In this document: positions 25,219 through 36,229 of the stretch, piece by piece | Numbering within the stretch: the stretch's first letter is position 1 | Layout of the letters: each line of letters begins with the position of its first letter | Assembly: GCF_001752395.1 (NCBI RefSeq) | Contig: NZ_MKEK01000001.1 | Coordinates: 2,799,608 to 2,863,607, forward strand | Source: Rheinheimera salexigens | GTDB taxonomy: Bacteria; Pseudomonadota; Gammaproteobacteria; Enterobacterales; Alteromonadaceae | Direction of reading: 5' to 3' | Length of the DNA: 64,000 nt | Position numbers and translations under genes: made by a program | Notes under the pieces: model-generated | What the model saw: the letters and a program-made list of their open reading frames with translations, nothing else | Database searches by the model: none | What the model was told of the DNA's origin: nothing

Positions 25219-25598
25219 TGAAACCTCTGGCGGATCATAAATCTACTATGAAAAGATTCTTTCACAAACTGGGCTGTGGAGCAATCGCTATTTTCAGCCT
25301 AACTTGTACACAGTTATCCACAGTTTGATAGTTTTTATTGGCACCAGTGTGGACTTTTTCACAGCTTCTGTTGATAACCCTGTGGCAAAGTAGCGGCAAA
25401 GCTCTTAATAACTATATATTTTGCAAAGTATACATTGCACAAACAGCCAAAAATACATTAATAATCAACTCACTAAACCAACCCAAGTTAATAGTCAGCA
25501 TCATTCTCCCTGTGGATAAGTCACTTTGTGTTGTTTTTAAGCAGCTTAATGTGGCAAAAAATGCTAGCGTTGTCAGTAAATTAATTATTCTACTTATT
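25219..25598. other. rppH-mutH intergenic region with DnaA-box cluster
   Basis: A 380-base gap between divergent genes. It contains two perfect 9-mer DnaA boxes, TTATCCACA at 25314-25322 and its reverse TGTGGATAA at 25511-25519, and two sites with one mismatch, TTGTACACA at 25304-25312 (relative to TTATACACA) and TGTTGATAA at 25369-25377. It may be a DnaA-regulated promoter or a DnaA-binding locus. Not oriC by gene context. Confidence 0.7.
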
Positions 25599-26276
25599 AT
25601 GCCTACTCCGCCAAAAACAATTGAAGATTTAATGGCTCGCTGTAACGCAATTGCCGGCTTAACATTAGGCCAGCTAGCATCCAGCCTAGAACAAGCTGTG
25701 CCTAAAAACCTATTGAAAGACAAGGGTTGGGTTGGCCAGTTGATTGAACACGCCCTTGGCGCTACTGGCGGCTCACAAGCGGTGGTTGATTTTGCTGATT
25801 TAGGCATAGAATTAAAAACCTTACCGATAAACCAACAAGGCAAGCCATTAGAAAGCACTTATGTTTGTGTCGCGCCTTTAACCGGTGTTACTGGTTTAGA
25901 GTGGCAAAACTCTTGGGTCTGTGAAAAGTTACGCCATATTTTATGGTTGCCGGTATTAGCTGAACGCCAGATCCCGTTGGCCGAGCGTGTTATTGGCAAT
26001 GCCTTTTTATGGCAGCCCAATTCAGCACAACAACAAGCATTACAGCAAGATTGGGAAGAGTTAATGGAGTTAATTAGCTTAGGGGGCATTGCTGATATAC
26101 GAGGCGCCACGGGTAAATACTTACAATTAAGACCCAAAGCCGCTAACAGTAAAGCGTTAACTGATGCAATTGGTAGTCAGGGCCAACCTATTCGCACCCT
26201 GCCGCGCGGCTTTTATTTAAAAACAAATTTTACTGCTGCCATATTACAGCAGCAGTTTTCACTTAGCGTTGAATAA
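25599..26276 (+). CDS. mutH: Mismatch-repair endonuclease MutH
   Basis: A 225-residue protein, close to the 229 of E. coli MutH. The catalytic D-E-x-K set is in FADLGIELKTLP, and the N-terminal LGQLASSLEQAVPKNLLKDKGWVGQLIE is characteristic. It nicks the unmethylated strand at hemimethylated GATC sites, so the host is probably Dam-positive. I use ATG 25599; a longer frame upstream is not conserved-like. Divergent from rppH across the DnaA-box region. Confidence 0.95.
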   Translation: MPTPPKTIEDLMARCNAIAGLTLGQLASSLEQAVPKNLLKDKGWVGQLIEHALGATGGSQAVVDFADLGIELKTLPINQQGKPLESTYVCVAPLTGVTGLEWQNSWVCEKLRHILWLPVLAERQIPLAERVIGNAFLWQPNSAQQQALQQDWEELMELISLGGIADIRGATGKYLQLRPKAANSKALTDAIGSQGQPIRTLPRGFYLKTNFTAAILQQQFSLSVE

Positions 26277-26312
26277 CCGTTACCAAATATATTGAAGAAA
26301 CGTTACCCAATG

Positions 26313-27122
26313 CTAATGGCTATACTTACTAACCAGTTTATTGTACTCACCATTTTCTTTAAGTTGGGTTAAGCCCCGATTAAAGGCTGCAACTTGCTCT
26401 TCGGTAACAGACTCTTGGCTAAACATAACAAAAACATCGGTACTTTCTAAACTAATATTATGTGGTTTTATATATTTATCTAAGCCTTTGCGACGCATAA
26501 TTGACGCCCCGACAAAGCTATCTTCAAGCAAGCCATCAATTTCTTCATCTAATAATCGGGCTATATTTAACTCACTAATAATGGCACCGACAAATAACGG
26601 TTGAAAGGTTTCATTTTCATAAAGTTCAGCCATGTCATCACCGTAATAATATTGATTAACAATACCTAATTTATGACCATCTTCTAAAAATGCACTGATA
26701 TTTTCATAAGGATAATTGATATTATCTTTGCGTACATATAGCTGAAACCGTTCTTTACGATAGGCATCTGAAAAATAAGCGAAACTTTTTCTATCTTCAG
26801 TTTTCGATGCCCCTAGAACCGCATCGACTTCTCCAGTTTTTAGTTTAAGCAATAATTCAGTCCAGCTACCTTGCTCAACCGCAAGCTGACAGTTCATATT
26901 ATTTAACACCGCCGATGCTATCTCGATATCCAAACCGGTAGGTTTATTATCCACCGTCATATATTGGTACGGTTCCCAAGCATCAATACCAAAGGTCAGT
27001 GTACAATCCGGCGCTTTGGCTTCTATCACTTCAGTCGTTTTTTCAATTATCACTTGTTCTGCTGGCTTACAACCCACTACGCCTATTAATGCACACCCCA
27101 TGACTAACATTAATTTATTCAT
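26313..27122 (-). CDS. Periplasmic amino-acid-type solute-binding lipoprotein
   Basis: A 269-residue SBP_bac_3 protein. Signal peptide ends in a lipobox (VVGC, C18), then the two-lobed fold: FGIDAWEPYQYMTVDNKPTGLDIEIASAVLNNMN, ELLLKLKTGEVDAVLGASKTEDRKSFAYFSDAYRKERFQLYVRKD, and a C-terminal AFNRGLTQLKENGEYNKL. It binds a polar ligand in the periplasm. No permease or ATPase gene is near, so it may serve an orphan sensor or a distant ABC transporter. Confidence 0.85.
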   Translation of the reverse strand: MNKLMLVMGCALIGVVGCKPAEQVIIEKTTEVIEAKAPDCTLTFGIDAWEPYQYMTVDNKPTGLDIEIASAVLNNMNCQLAVEQGSWTELLLKLKTGEVDAVLGASKTEDRKSFAYFSDAYRKERFQLYVRKDNINYPYENISAFLEDGHKLGIVNQYYYGDDMAELYENETFQPLFVGAIISELNIARLLDEEIDGLLEDSFVGASIMRRKGLDKYIKPHNISLESTDVFVMFSQESVTEEQVAAFNRGLTQLKENGEYNKLVSKYSH

Positions 27123-27213
27123 CTGCTACCCCTGACTTTCAACTTTATCTAAGCTTAGTCTATAGTCTGTTTTTTAGCCGTTATCTTTAGCGTTAAGTTG
27201 CAATAAATTGACG

Positions 27214-28092
27214 TTAATCAACATCCAAGGTTGGTTTTTCTAATAAATGGGCTTGCTTATTAGCTTTGGATTTAGTGGCAGGTTTACCGACAATACTGCG
27301 TAGGCGCTGATGCCAACCTTTTGCCGCTAAGCAGTCTTGCCACATATTCTGCCATTCATAAAAAGTAATACGAATGGGATTATCTGAAGCAAAATCGTCA
27401 GTAAGGCCATATCGACAAGGCTCATCGGCTCTTTCTGGGGTAAAAGTACCAAATAACCGATCCCAGATAATTAATACCCCGGCATAATTTTTATCGATAT
27501 AGCGAGGGTTACACGCATGGTGTACCCGATGATGCGATGGCGTATTAAAAATGTATTCCAATACACCGAGCTTTTTTACCGCTTGAGTATGAACAAAAAA
27601 TTGAAACGCTAAATTTAACGCTACCACGGCCAAAACAATGCTAGGTGTAAAACCAATAAGGATCATGGGCGTCCAAAACAGCCACATGCCAGATATAGGA
27701 TAAGTTAAGCTTTGCCGAAAGGCAGTACTGAAGTTTAATTGTCGCGAACTGTGATGGGCAATGTGTGACGCCCAAAGCCAGCGTATTTGGTGTGAAGCAC
27801 GATGAAACCAGTAATACAAAAAATCTTGTAGTACAAAAGCCAACAACATAGTGCCAGCATTTAGGTCTATATCAAACAATCGCCATTGATATAACCAGAT
27901 AAATAATGGCATTAGCACAATAACAGCAAGTAATTCGCCGCCTTGATGCATTAACGCTAAAACCGCGTTGGCTAGCGAGTCTTGCCAGCGATACATAACC
28001 GGCTGTACTTGCCGATAACGCCACCACTCCCAAGCAACAAAAGCCAAAAACACAGGGCTTAACGCCAGTAGAATTAATTCAACCGAAATCAT
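27214..28092 (-). CDS. Fatty acid hydroxylase/sterol desaturase-family membrane protein
   Basis: A 292-residue membrane protein with di-iron His boxes: FHRASHQ (about 101-107), HIAHHS (about 115-120) and HRVHHA (about 188-193), each needed for metal binding. Several hydrophobic segments precede and separate them. The superfamily hydroxylates or desaturates lipids; the substrate is unknown. ATG 28092 (MISVELIL) is chosen over a TTG start 9 bases upstream. Confidence 0.85.
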   Translation of the reverse strand: MISVELILLALSPVFLAFVAWEWWRYRQVQPVMYRWQDSLANAVLALMHQGGELLAVIVLMPLFIWLYQWRLFDIDLNAGTMLLAFVLQDFLYYWFHRASHQIRWLWASHIAHHSSRQLNFSTAFRQSLTYPISGMWLFWTPMILIGFTPSIVLAVVALNLAFQFFVHTQAVKKLGVLEYIFNTPSHHRVHHACNPRYIDKNYAGVLIIWDRLFGTFTPERADEPCRYGLTDDFASDNPIRITFYEWQNMWQDCLAAKGWHQRLRSIVGKPATKSKANKQAHLLEKPTLDVD

Positions 28093-28167
28093 AAAATGCA
28101 ACCGTTAACACTGCAGTATACAACTGATGTTACTGCAAACTTAGGCTTAGTACCATTGGCGCCTTAA

Positions 28168-29145
<978 letters not shown>

Positions 29146-29580
29146 TTATTACCGACCCTGTAATGGCATATCAATTACCAATATACCTTGGCATTAGGAT
29201 ATTCCAACTTATATTTTTAAGTGTTAAGTATAATCTAATTATTAGTATTGGCTGTTTTAAGCTTGATTTTAATACCAAAAATTGAGGCAGCATAGTGATT
29301 TAACATTCAGTTACCCCCTCTGCAGACAAAATAATCGGTCAATTTTACAATGATGGCAGGCTTTATTTAGTTAATGATGCACTAAGTACCGCTGTAGGAT
29401 ATAGTGTTAAACAGGTGAGTTTATGCTTAGAGTCACAACGTAATTATTAAGTGATAAAATTGATATTGTTATTAGCCTGTGTGTTGGTATGTGTTTTGCT
29501 ATGTCTTTAGCTAAATTTACACTTAATTGACGTTTGTTCATCATTATAGGCTCTTACGAGCAGTTTATTAAGAGGTCTAA
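29146..29580. other. Gap upstream of cysB without assignable genes
   Basis: A 435-base AT-rich region separating divergent genes. It should hold the cysB promoter. A start-less plus-strand frame (29304-29450) is present but has no ribosome binding site. A weak AAGAGG site precedes the next gene's ATG. I see no repeat or RNA gene here. Confidence 0.5.
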
Positions 29581-30345
29581 ATGCTGTTAACTTTGATCAT
29601 TGTATTGATAGTTGCCCTTATTATTATTGGTATAATTGTCAGTGCCATTCAGCAACACAAAGAACGCTTAGCGGCGTTAAAGCGCGCTGAATATAGTAAG
29701 CTGCGCGCCATGCTTGAAGACAGTGAAGAATTATTATTAAATTCATCTAATGTGCCCCTGTCGCCTGCTATTAGCCAAATGCTGTTAAAGCGCATTAGCT
29801 TTACCTTAAAAGCCATGGTCGATCTAGAACCAAAAGCAAAAGACTTACGGCATCGGTTAAATGAAACCGAGTCCCGTTTAAACGCAGATGAGTCTAAAGT
29901 TAATCATTTCAATGATGCCCTTACCTTGCCAGATAATGATCAGCAACTGATTAGTATGATTAAAGGTATTAAGAAGTTGCGACTGGTGTTACGAGGTGAA
30001 CACGCCAGAGGTAATGTTGATACTCAAGTGGTTATTGAAGAAGATAAACGCTTAGAAACATTACAATTACGCATTAATGTAGAAAGCCAAATTAAGCGTG
30101 GTTTAAAAGCGAGATCAAACGGCATGTTGGGTTCTGCCAGACAATACTTTGAAAAAGCTTTAGCTGCTTTAAGCAATTTTCCCCATCAAGATGACTACGT
30201 TACTGCGCGCCAATCTGAAGTTATTCTCACCTTAGAAAGTATTGCCACCCAATTAAAAGATGGTAATGCTAGAGACAGAGTTAAAAAAGAAGAAAAAGAT
30301 ACTAAAGATATGGACGAGCTGTTTGGACCGAAACGTAAGTGGTAG
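29581..30345 (+). CDS. Membrane-anchored coiled-coil protein of unknown function
   Basis: A 254-residue protein: one N-terminal membrane helix (about 2-24), then a long charged helical body and a C-terminal TPR-like pair (GMLGSARQYFEKALAALSNFP, about 180-200), ending MDELFGPKRKW. Such proteins with an N-in helix and cytosolic body are found near topA in Shewanella and relatives, as conserved hypotheticals. Ends before the tandem repeats that precede the convergent topA. Confidence 0.7.
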   Translation: MLLTLIIVLIVALIIIGIIVSAIQQHKERLAALKRAEYSKLRAMLEDSEELLLNSSNVPLSPAISQMLLKRISFTLKAMVDLEPKAKDLRHRLNETESRLNADESKVNHFNDALTLPDNDQQLISMIKGIKKLRLVLRGEHARGNVDTQVVIEEDKRLETLQLRINVESQIKRGLKARSNGMLGSARQYFEKALAALSNFPHQDDYVTARQSEVILTLESIATQLKDGNARDRVKKEEKDTKDMDELFGPKRKW

Positions 30346-30372
30346 GTTTTGAGTGTTGAGTTTTGAGTGTTT

Positions 30373-30682
30373 AGTTTTGAGTTTTTAGTGTGGGCTGACT
30401 AAGATAAATTATTGAGGAACGGTTCTACCCTAAACTAACCATTGCAGCCCTGGACGGGCGGAAATGAGCCCCCAGGGATGGGTCTACGGCGTGTTAGTGT
30501 GGGTATACCGATCCGGATATACACTTAAGTTTTGAGTTTTCAGTGTGGGCTGACTAAGATAAATTATTGAGGAACGGTTTTACCCTAAACTAACCATTGC
30601 AGCCCTGGACGGGCGGAAATGAGCCCCCAGGGATGGGTTTACGGCGTGTTAGTGTGGGTAAACCGATCCGGATATACACTTT
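30373..30682. repeat. Tandem pair of a 155-bp structured intergenic repeat
   Basis: Copy A is 30373-30527 and copy B 30528-30682, with about five base differences. Each can fold: outer arms CGGTTTTACCC / GGGTAAACCG and ACTAAC / GTTAGT, inner arms CCAT / ATGG, CCCTGG / CCAGGG and GGGC / GCCC. Flanks are short GT-rich tandem repeats. A deletion copy lies at 19740-19816. No ORF is preserved. It looks like a REP/MITE-like mobile or RNA element. Confidence 0.85.
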
Positions 30683-30707
30683 AGTGTTTAGTGTTTAGTG
30701 TTTAGTG
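30680..30707. repeat. Four tandem TTTAGTG heptamers
   Basis: TTTAGTG repeats four times at 30680-30707, directly after repeat copy B, and degenerate GTTTTGAGTGT units flank copy A on the left (about 30346-30372). These simple repeats seem to be part of the element's borders. Confidence 0.8.
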
Positions 30708-30712
30708 TTATG

Positions 30713-30744
30713 AAAAAAAATACTCGCAGATGCGAGTATTTTTT
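30713..30744. terminator. Bidirectional terminator at the topA 3' end
   Basis: TACTCGCA (30721-30728) pairs with TGCGAGTA (30731-30738), loop GA, with A-run before and T-run after. It can end transcription from both the plus-strand gene ending at 30345 and topA, whose stop overlaps the T-run. Confidence 0.85.
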
Positions 30745-33352
30745 ATGGTAAACATTTAATTAGCTTACTTTTTTTCGTTACAACCCATTTGCCATTTTCG
30801 TACCAAGCTGACCAGCCCGTTGCTTTGCCATCTTTTTCAGACATCACATACTGCTGCTTGGTTTTACGACTCCAGCGTATTACCGCTAAATTGCCTTCTG
30901 GATCTTTCTTTGGTGCATCGGCGAGGTAATAAAATTTCGGTGAAATAATATCGCGATATTTTGCCAACTCGGCCACTTGCGGCGCTCGAGTTTCGCGTGA
31001 TTTTGGAAACGTTGCCGCTGCCATAAATAAACCGGCAGCGCCATCACGTAACACAAAGTAGGTATCTGACTTCTCACACTTTAAGTCAGGTAAATGTACT
31101 GGATCTTCTTTTGGTGGTGCTGCTTCGCCGCTGCGGAGCAATTTACGGGTATTTTTACACTCTGTGTTAGTACAACCAAAATACTTACCAAAACGGCCTG
31201 ATTTTAACTGCATATCAGCGCCACATTTATCGCATTCAATTAGTGGACCGTCATAACCTTTAATCTTAAAGGTGCCCTGCTCTATTTCGTAACCATCACA
31301 AGCGGGATTATTACCACAAACGTGCAGCTTACGCTGTTCATCTATTAAATAGCTATCCATCGCAGTGCCACATTTTTGGCAGCGCTTTTTCTGTCTTAAG
31401 ACTTCAGTTTCATGCTCATCATCATCCGATACCGCAATGGCTTCGTCACCAGACACTAAGTTAAGAGTAGTAGTACAACGCTCTTTAGGTGGTAAGTTAT
31501 AACCAGAACAGCCTAAAAACACACCGGTAGATGCGGTACGAATACCCATTGGTCGTTCACACGTTGGGCAGGCTATATCAGTGAGTACAAATTGATTAAC
31601 CCGCATGCCACCGTTTTCTGGTTCTAACTCAGCCGTTTTTAATTTTTGTTGAAAATCAGCATAAAAACTATCTAATTCTTTACGCCAAGCCGCTTGGCCA
31701 TTAGCAATATCATCTAACTTCAGCTCCATATTGGCCGTAAAGTCATAGTTCATTAAATCGCTAAAGTTTTCTACCAACCTATCGGTGACAATCTCACCCA
31801 TTTTTTCGGCATAGAAACGTTTATTTTCCACTCGGGCATAACCACGGTCTTGAATGGTCGAAATAATCGACGCATAGGTAGAAGGTCTACCAATACCGCG
31901 TTTTTCTAACTCTTTTACTAAACTGGCTTCGCTAAAACGTGCGGTAGGTTTAGTAAAATGCTGGGTGTCATTTAATTGCTTTAACTCTAAAACATCACCA
32001 GGTTTAATATCAGGTAGCAGGCTGTCTTCTTCACCTTTACGCTTAGCAACAGGTTGTACTTTAGTCCAACCATCAAAGCGTAATACTCGGCCTTTAGCGC
32101 GTAATTCAAAGTCTGCCGCTTGTACTATAACATTGGTGACATCGTACAGCGCCGGAGGCATTTGACAGGCAACAAATTGACGCCAAATTAATTCATATAA
32201 TTTGCGTGCATCCGCTTCCATATCACCTAAGCTAGAGGCTAATACGGTTACTTCTGAAGGGCGTATCGCTTCGTGTGCTTCTTGTGCGTTGGCTTTGCTA
32301 CCGTAACTGAGTGGATTCTCTGGCAAATACTTTTTACCAAAGTTTTCTTCAATATAATCACGACAGGTTGCTACTGCTTCAGCGCTTAAGTTTGTCGAAT
32401 CGGTACGCATATAAGTAATATGGCCGCCTTCATATAAACGCTGGGCAAGCATCATGGTTTTTTTCACGCCATAACCTAAGCGAGTACTGGCCGCTTGTTG
32501 TAAGGTTGACGTAATAAAAGGGGCTTGTGGTTTGCTACTGCTTGGTTTGTCTTCACGCTCTTGAACTTTAAATTCTGCAGTTTTAAGTACAGCTAAAGCC
32601 GCTTCGGTTTGGGCTTTATTAACCGGTTTAAACGCTTTGCCTTGCTGTTTAGTAACATCAAGTTGTAATGCATCTGCAGCAGCCGTTGTGGTATCAGCTG
32701 TTACTGTCCAATACTCTTCAGGAACAAAGGCTTTTATTTCCCGCTCACGCTCAACTACTAAACGCACCGCTACCGATTGTACCCGACCTGCAGATAGCCC
32801 TCTGGCTACTTTTTTCCATAACAGTGGCGATACCATAAAGCCGACAACGCGATCTAAAAAGCGCCTAGCTTGTTGGGCATTTACCCTATCTTCGTTAACA
32901 ATACCGGGTTCTTCAAATGCATTTTGGATGGCATTTTGGGTGATTTCATTAAACACAACGCGTTTAAATCTGGCGTCGTCACCACCAATAATTTGCTTTA
33001 AATGCCATGCAATGGCTTCCCCTTCGCGGTCTAAATCCGTTGCCAGATATATAATATCGGCTTTTTCTGCGAGGGCTTTTAATTCTTTAACGACTTTTTC
33101 TTTGCCGGGTAATATTTCATAGCGGGCTTTCCAGCCATGTTCTGGATCAATACCCATGCGATCAACCAAAGCTTGATATTGCTTTTGCTCTTTGCTTAAT
33201 TCTTTTTTAGCGGCAGATTTTTCTTTGCTGCTGCTGGTGGGTAGATCGCGGATATGCCCAACGCTAGACTTAACTACGAAGTCTTTACCTAGGTATTTAT
33301 TAATTGTTTTTGCTTTTGCCGGTGATTCGACTATTACCAGTGATTTCGCCAT
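30743..33352 (-). CDS. topA: DNA topoisomerase I
   Basis: An 869-residue type IA topoisomerase. TOPRIM domain at the N-terminus ([22 protein letters not shown]; acidic [15 protein letters not shown]), active-site tyrosine in [15 protein letters not shown] (about residue 318), and a C-terminal part with three zinc-finger repeats ([31 protein letters not shown]). It relaxes negative supercoils. Length is close to the 865 of E. coli. Monocistronic, with repeats and a terminator behind it. Confidence 0.98.
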   Translation of the reverse strand: MAKSLVIVESPAKAKTINKYLGKDFVVKSSVGHIRDLPTSSSKEKSAAKKELSKEQKQYQALVDRMGIDPEHGWKARYEILPGKEKVVKELKALAEKADIIYLATDLDREGEAIAWHLKQIIGGDDARFKRVVFNEITQNAIQNAFEEPGIVNEDRVNAQQARRFLDRVVGFMVSPLLWKKVARGLSAGRVQSVAVRLVVEREREIKAFVPEEYWTVTADTTTAAADALQLDVTKQQGKAFKPVNKAQTEAALAVLKTAEFKVQEREDKPSSSKPQAPFITSTLQQAASTRLGYGVKKTMMLAQRLYEGGHITYMRTDSTNLSAEAVATCRDYIEENFGKKYLPENPLSYGSKANAQEAHEAIRPSEVTVLASSLGDMEADARKLYELIWRQFVACQMPPALYDVTNVIVQAADFELRAKGRVLRFDGWTKVQPVAKRKGEEDSLLPDIKPGDVLELKQLNDTQHFTKPTARFSEASLVKELEKRGIGRPSTYASIISTIQDRGYARVENKRFYAEKMGEIVTDRLVENFSDLMNYDFTANMELKLDDIANGQAAWRKELDSFYADFQQKLKTAELEPENGGMRVNQFVLTDIACPTCERPMGIRTASTGVFLGCSGYNLPPKERCTTTLNLVSGDEAIAVSDDDEHETEVLRQKKRCQKCGTAMDSYLIDEQRKLHVCGNNPACDGYEIEQGTFKIKGYDGPLIECDKCGADMQLKSGRFGKYFGCTNTECKNTRKLLRSGEAAPPKEDPVHLPDLKCEKSDTYFVLRDGAAGLFMAAATFPKSRETRAPQVAELAKYRDIISPKFYYLADAPKKDPEGNLAVIRWSRKTKQQYVMSEKDGKATGWSAWYENGKWVVTKKSKLIKCLP

Positions 33353-33577
33353 CTTAATCCTGAGATCCCTAACTAAATTTTAGTGCTTGCCAATTAAGTT
33401 GCTTTTTAACGTATATCCGTAAACCGCGGTTGTGACAAGTGAATAAACTGATTATTATGCAAATCTACTCAATTTCTGCGCTATCTACTGGTATCATAAC
33501 CAGCATAAAACGGCGCATCTTAATGACTGCAGAAATAATAGCAACCGTGCCATGCCTAAAGAGGATAACAAGCAACT

Positions 33578-34921
33578 ATGAAATTTATTGAAGCAAATTT
33601 TGATGGCCTAGTAGGGCCAACACATAACTATGCTGGTTTATCTATCGGCAACATAGCCTCTTTATCTAACGCTAAAAACAAATCTAGCCCTCGCCAAGCA
33701 GCTAAGCAAGGCCTGAGTAAAATGAAAGCCTTACATGACCTTGGCATGGTGCAAGGTGTACTTGCCCCGCAAGAGCGCCCTGATGTTCATACATTACGCC
33801 GTCTTGGCTTTACTGGTTCAGATGCTGCCGTTATTGCAAAAGCCGCTAAACAAGCTCCTGCAGTGTTTAAAGCCGTTTGTTCAGCCTCAAGCATGTGGAC
33901 AGCAAATGCTGCAACTATCTCGCCTAGCGCTGATACCGCTGATGGTAAAGTACACTTTACCCCAGCCAACTTAACCAATAAATTTCATCGGTCTTTAGAA
34001 CCTAACACAACCGGTAATATTTTACAGGCTATGTTCCGTGATCCAAATCATTTCGCGCATCATACACATTTACCCGATAATGATCACTTTGGGGATGAAG
34101 GCGCGGCAAATCATACCAGACTTTGCAGCCAGTATGGAAAAACCGGCGTAGAACTTTTTGTTTATGGCCGTCATGCCTTCGATAGCAGCAAACCAGCGCC
34201 AACTCGCTACCCTGCTAGGCACACCTTAGAAGCCTGTGAAGCCGTTGCTCGGCTACACGGTTTAAAAGACAGCCACGTAGTTTATATGCAACAAAACCCA
34301 GACGTTATTGATCAAGGTGTGTTTCATAATGACGTCATTGCCGTGGGGAATCAAAATGTTTTGTTTTACCATCAACAAGCTTTTGTTGATAGCCAAACTA
34401 AATTAGCCGAAGTGCAGCGCAAATTTGGTAATGACCAAGCGTTGCATCTTATTGAAGTAAAAACTAACGAGATAAGTGTTGAACAAGCGATAAAAACTTA
34501 CTTATTTAACACCCAAGTCATTACATTAAGTAATGGTGAGATGGCTATTATTGCACCAACAGAATGTCGTGATAACGCCACCGTGCATAGCTACTTAGAG
34601 CAATTAGTGCAGCGCGACACGCCTATTAAACATGTGCAGTATTATGATGTAAAACAAAGCATGCAAAACGGCGGCGGCCCGGCCTGTTTAAGGCTGCGCG
34701 TAGTGTTAAGCGAGCAAGAACAAGCTGCGGTTAATCAGCGTGTTATCATGAGTGACGGCTTATTTAGCGAGCTTAATCAATGGGTAGATAAGCATTACCG
34801 CGATGAACTAGCCGAAGCCGACTTAGCTGATCCGCAATTATTAGTTGAATCGCGCACAGCGTTAGATGAGCTTACTCAGCTACTAGATCTAGGCTCTGTG
34901 TATCAGTTTCAGCGTGTGTAG
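33578..34921 (+). CDS. astB: N-succinylarginine dihydrolase
   Basis: A 447-residue enzyme of arginine catabolism (AST pathway), converting N2-succinylarginine to N2-succinylornithine, CO2 and ammonia. The N-terminus [24 protein letters not shown] and [13 protein letters not shown] are diagnostic, and the active Cys is in [13 protein letters not shown] near the C-terminus. The other ast genes are not in the window. Start ATG 33578. Confidence 0.97.
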   Translation: MKFIEANFDGLVGPTHNYAGLSIGNIASLSNAKNKSSPRQAAKQGLSKMKALHDLGMVQGVLAPQERPDVHTLRRLGFTGSDAAVIAKAAKQAPAVFKAVCSASSMWTANAATISPSADTADGKVHFTPANLTNKFHRSLEPNTTGNILQAMFRDPNHFAHHTHLPDNDHFGDEGAANHTRLCSQYGKTGVELFVYGRHAFDSSKPAPTRYPARHTLEACEAVARLHGLKDSHVVYMQQNPDVIDQGVFHNDVIAVGNQNVLFYHQQAFVDSQTKLAEVQRKFGNDQALHLIEVKTNEISVEQAIKTYLFNTQVITLSNGEMAIIAPTECRDNATVHSYLEQLVQRDTPIKHVQYYDVKQSMQNGGGPACLRLRVVLSEQEQAAVNQRVIMSDGLFSELNQWVDKHYRDELAEADLADPQLLVESRTALDELTQLLDLGSVYQFQRV

Positions 34922-34953
34922 CAGTAACTAATACCGGCCAGTTAATAAGCTTT

Positions 34954-34993
34954 CAAGGCGTTCTTATCTGAACTATTACAGCTAAACGCCTTG
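34954..34993. other. 9-bp stem-loop after astB
   Basis: CAAGGCGTT (34954-34962) pairs perfectly with AACGCCTTG (34985-34993) across a 22-base loop in the gap between convergent astB and the TPR gene. No T-run. Possible mRNA 3' end or repeat. Confidence 0.4.
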
Positions 34994-35059
34994 GCTGCTT
35001 GCATTTTATTTATTACGATATTTTGGTATTTTGCTCGATTGACATTGAACATCTATCTT

Positions 35060-36031
35060 CTAAAGATCGCTTAGTGCATGTTTTAATTTTTCGTCTTGCG
35101 TGGTTGCAAGTAATTCATCAACTATCAACTGAGCACTCCCTTTGTCATCATTCAATAAGTGCAATTGTGCTAAGCGATATTTCGCCCATTCATTTCGCTT
35201 AGCATCTGTCGATTCCGTTAAATATTGAGTTAATACCACGATACCTTCAGTTGCTGCTGTTTGTCCCAACACAGCATTGCGTGCTAACTGATATCGTGTT
35301 TCAGCCAAAATTGTTACCGCATCATCATCCACAGCAGCTTGCTGTAATGCCAGTTGAAAATAACCTATAGCGCCGCTGTAATCTTCACTCGATGACAATT
35401 GCTGGCCACGATAAAAATAGGCTTCTGGGCGCTGCGTTAATATTTCCTTATCGGCTAAAAACTGTTCAAACATAGCTTCATCTTTAAAGTCAGTCATCTT
35501 AAGTTCTAATAACAAGCCTTGCAGCTCATCTATTTTTTTTAACTGATTCACTAACTCTAAAGCAGCCTTTTTATCCCCCCCGGCAATACTAGGCGCTTGA
35601 GCAAGATAGCTACCTAGGGCTATATAACTGCGAGGATGCTCTGGTGCTAACGCTAGTGCGGCTTCATAGGCCTTTTTACAGCGCTTAGCATAACCTAAAG
35701 CACTAAACATACTTACCGAAGCAGCTTTATTACAACTGGCTGTTGCATACCAATGCTGATAATCGGCATTACTGCCATCAAGCTGAATCGCTTTTTTTAA
35801 AATCTCCTCCGCTAAGTCAATATTGTTAAGCTTAGCTTCTGTTTCACCCCATAACGCCAGTAATTGGCTATCTTTCGATTTTTTATTTACTTTATCAGCC
35901 AATAACGCCTGCGCAGCCTGATAATTTTTAACTTGCCATAAAGCTTCTACTTGATTTGCTAAGTTAGTGTTATTGGCCAGTACAGTAGGGGTTAGCATCA
36001 ACAAACTCAGGAGTAGCATATTAGTACGCAT
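35060..36031 (-). CDS. Exported TPR protein
   Basis: A 323-residue protein with an N-terminal signal peptide (about 1-19, cleaved after VLA) and TPR units through about 25-320 (QAALLADKVNKKSKDSQLLALWGETEAKLNNIDLAEEILKKAIQLD and following). Exported TPR scaffold proteins assist envelope or transport complexes; the partner is unknown. The gene stands alone, convergent with astB. Confidence 0.75.
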   Translation of the reverse strand: MRTNMLLLSLLMLTPTVLANNTNLANQVEALWQVKNYQAAQALLADKVNKKSKDSQLLALWGETEAKLNNIDLAEEILKKAIQLDGSNADYQHWYATASCNKAASVSMFSALGYAKRCKKAYEAALALAPEHPRSYIALGSYLAQAPSIAGGDKKAALELVNQLKKIDELQGLLLELKMTDFKDEAMFEQFLADKEILTQRPEAYFYRGQQLSSSEDYSGAIGYFQLALQQAAVDDDAVTILAETRYQLARNAVLGQTAATEGIVVLTQYLTESTDAKRNEWAKYRLAQLHLLNDDKGSAQLIVDELLATTQDEKLKHALSDL

Positions 36032-36180
36032 TAAATGGCTCCAGAAAAAATTTTTTGTTTAGTAGTTTTCAGCGCTGTAAAGCACAGTCTGTTTTCAAAC
36101 CATAGCTTACAAATAATAAAATTAACAACTAGCAATCTAAGTTACCATTTAAACAAGTTGACTACATGCTTATTGAACCA

Positions 36181-36211
36181 ATAAAAAAGGAGCCGAAGCT
36201 CCTTTTTTATT
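36181..36211. terminator. Bidirectional terminator
   Basis: GGAGC-CGAA-GCTCC stem with six A before and six T after. It follows the Big-domain gene on the minus strand, 19 bases past its stop. Confidence 0.85.
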
Positions 36212-36229
36212 GATTTCATACTTTGTATA

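Noticed and set aside
25219..25598. Chromosomal origin oriC
   Set aside because: The neighbours are rppH and mutH rather than mnmG, dnaA or similar, and no AT-rich unwinding repeats with dense DnaA boxes are seen. Kept only as a DnaA-box cluster.
29304..29450. Plus-strand open frame in the gap upstream of cysB
   Set aside because: It has no ATG, GTG or TTG start and no ribosome binding site. It could be a gene remnant, but nothing supports it.
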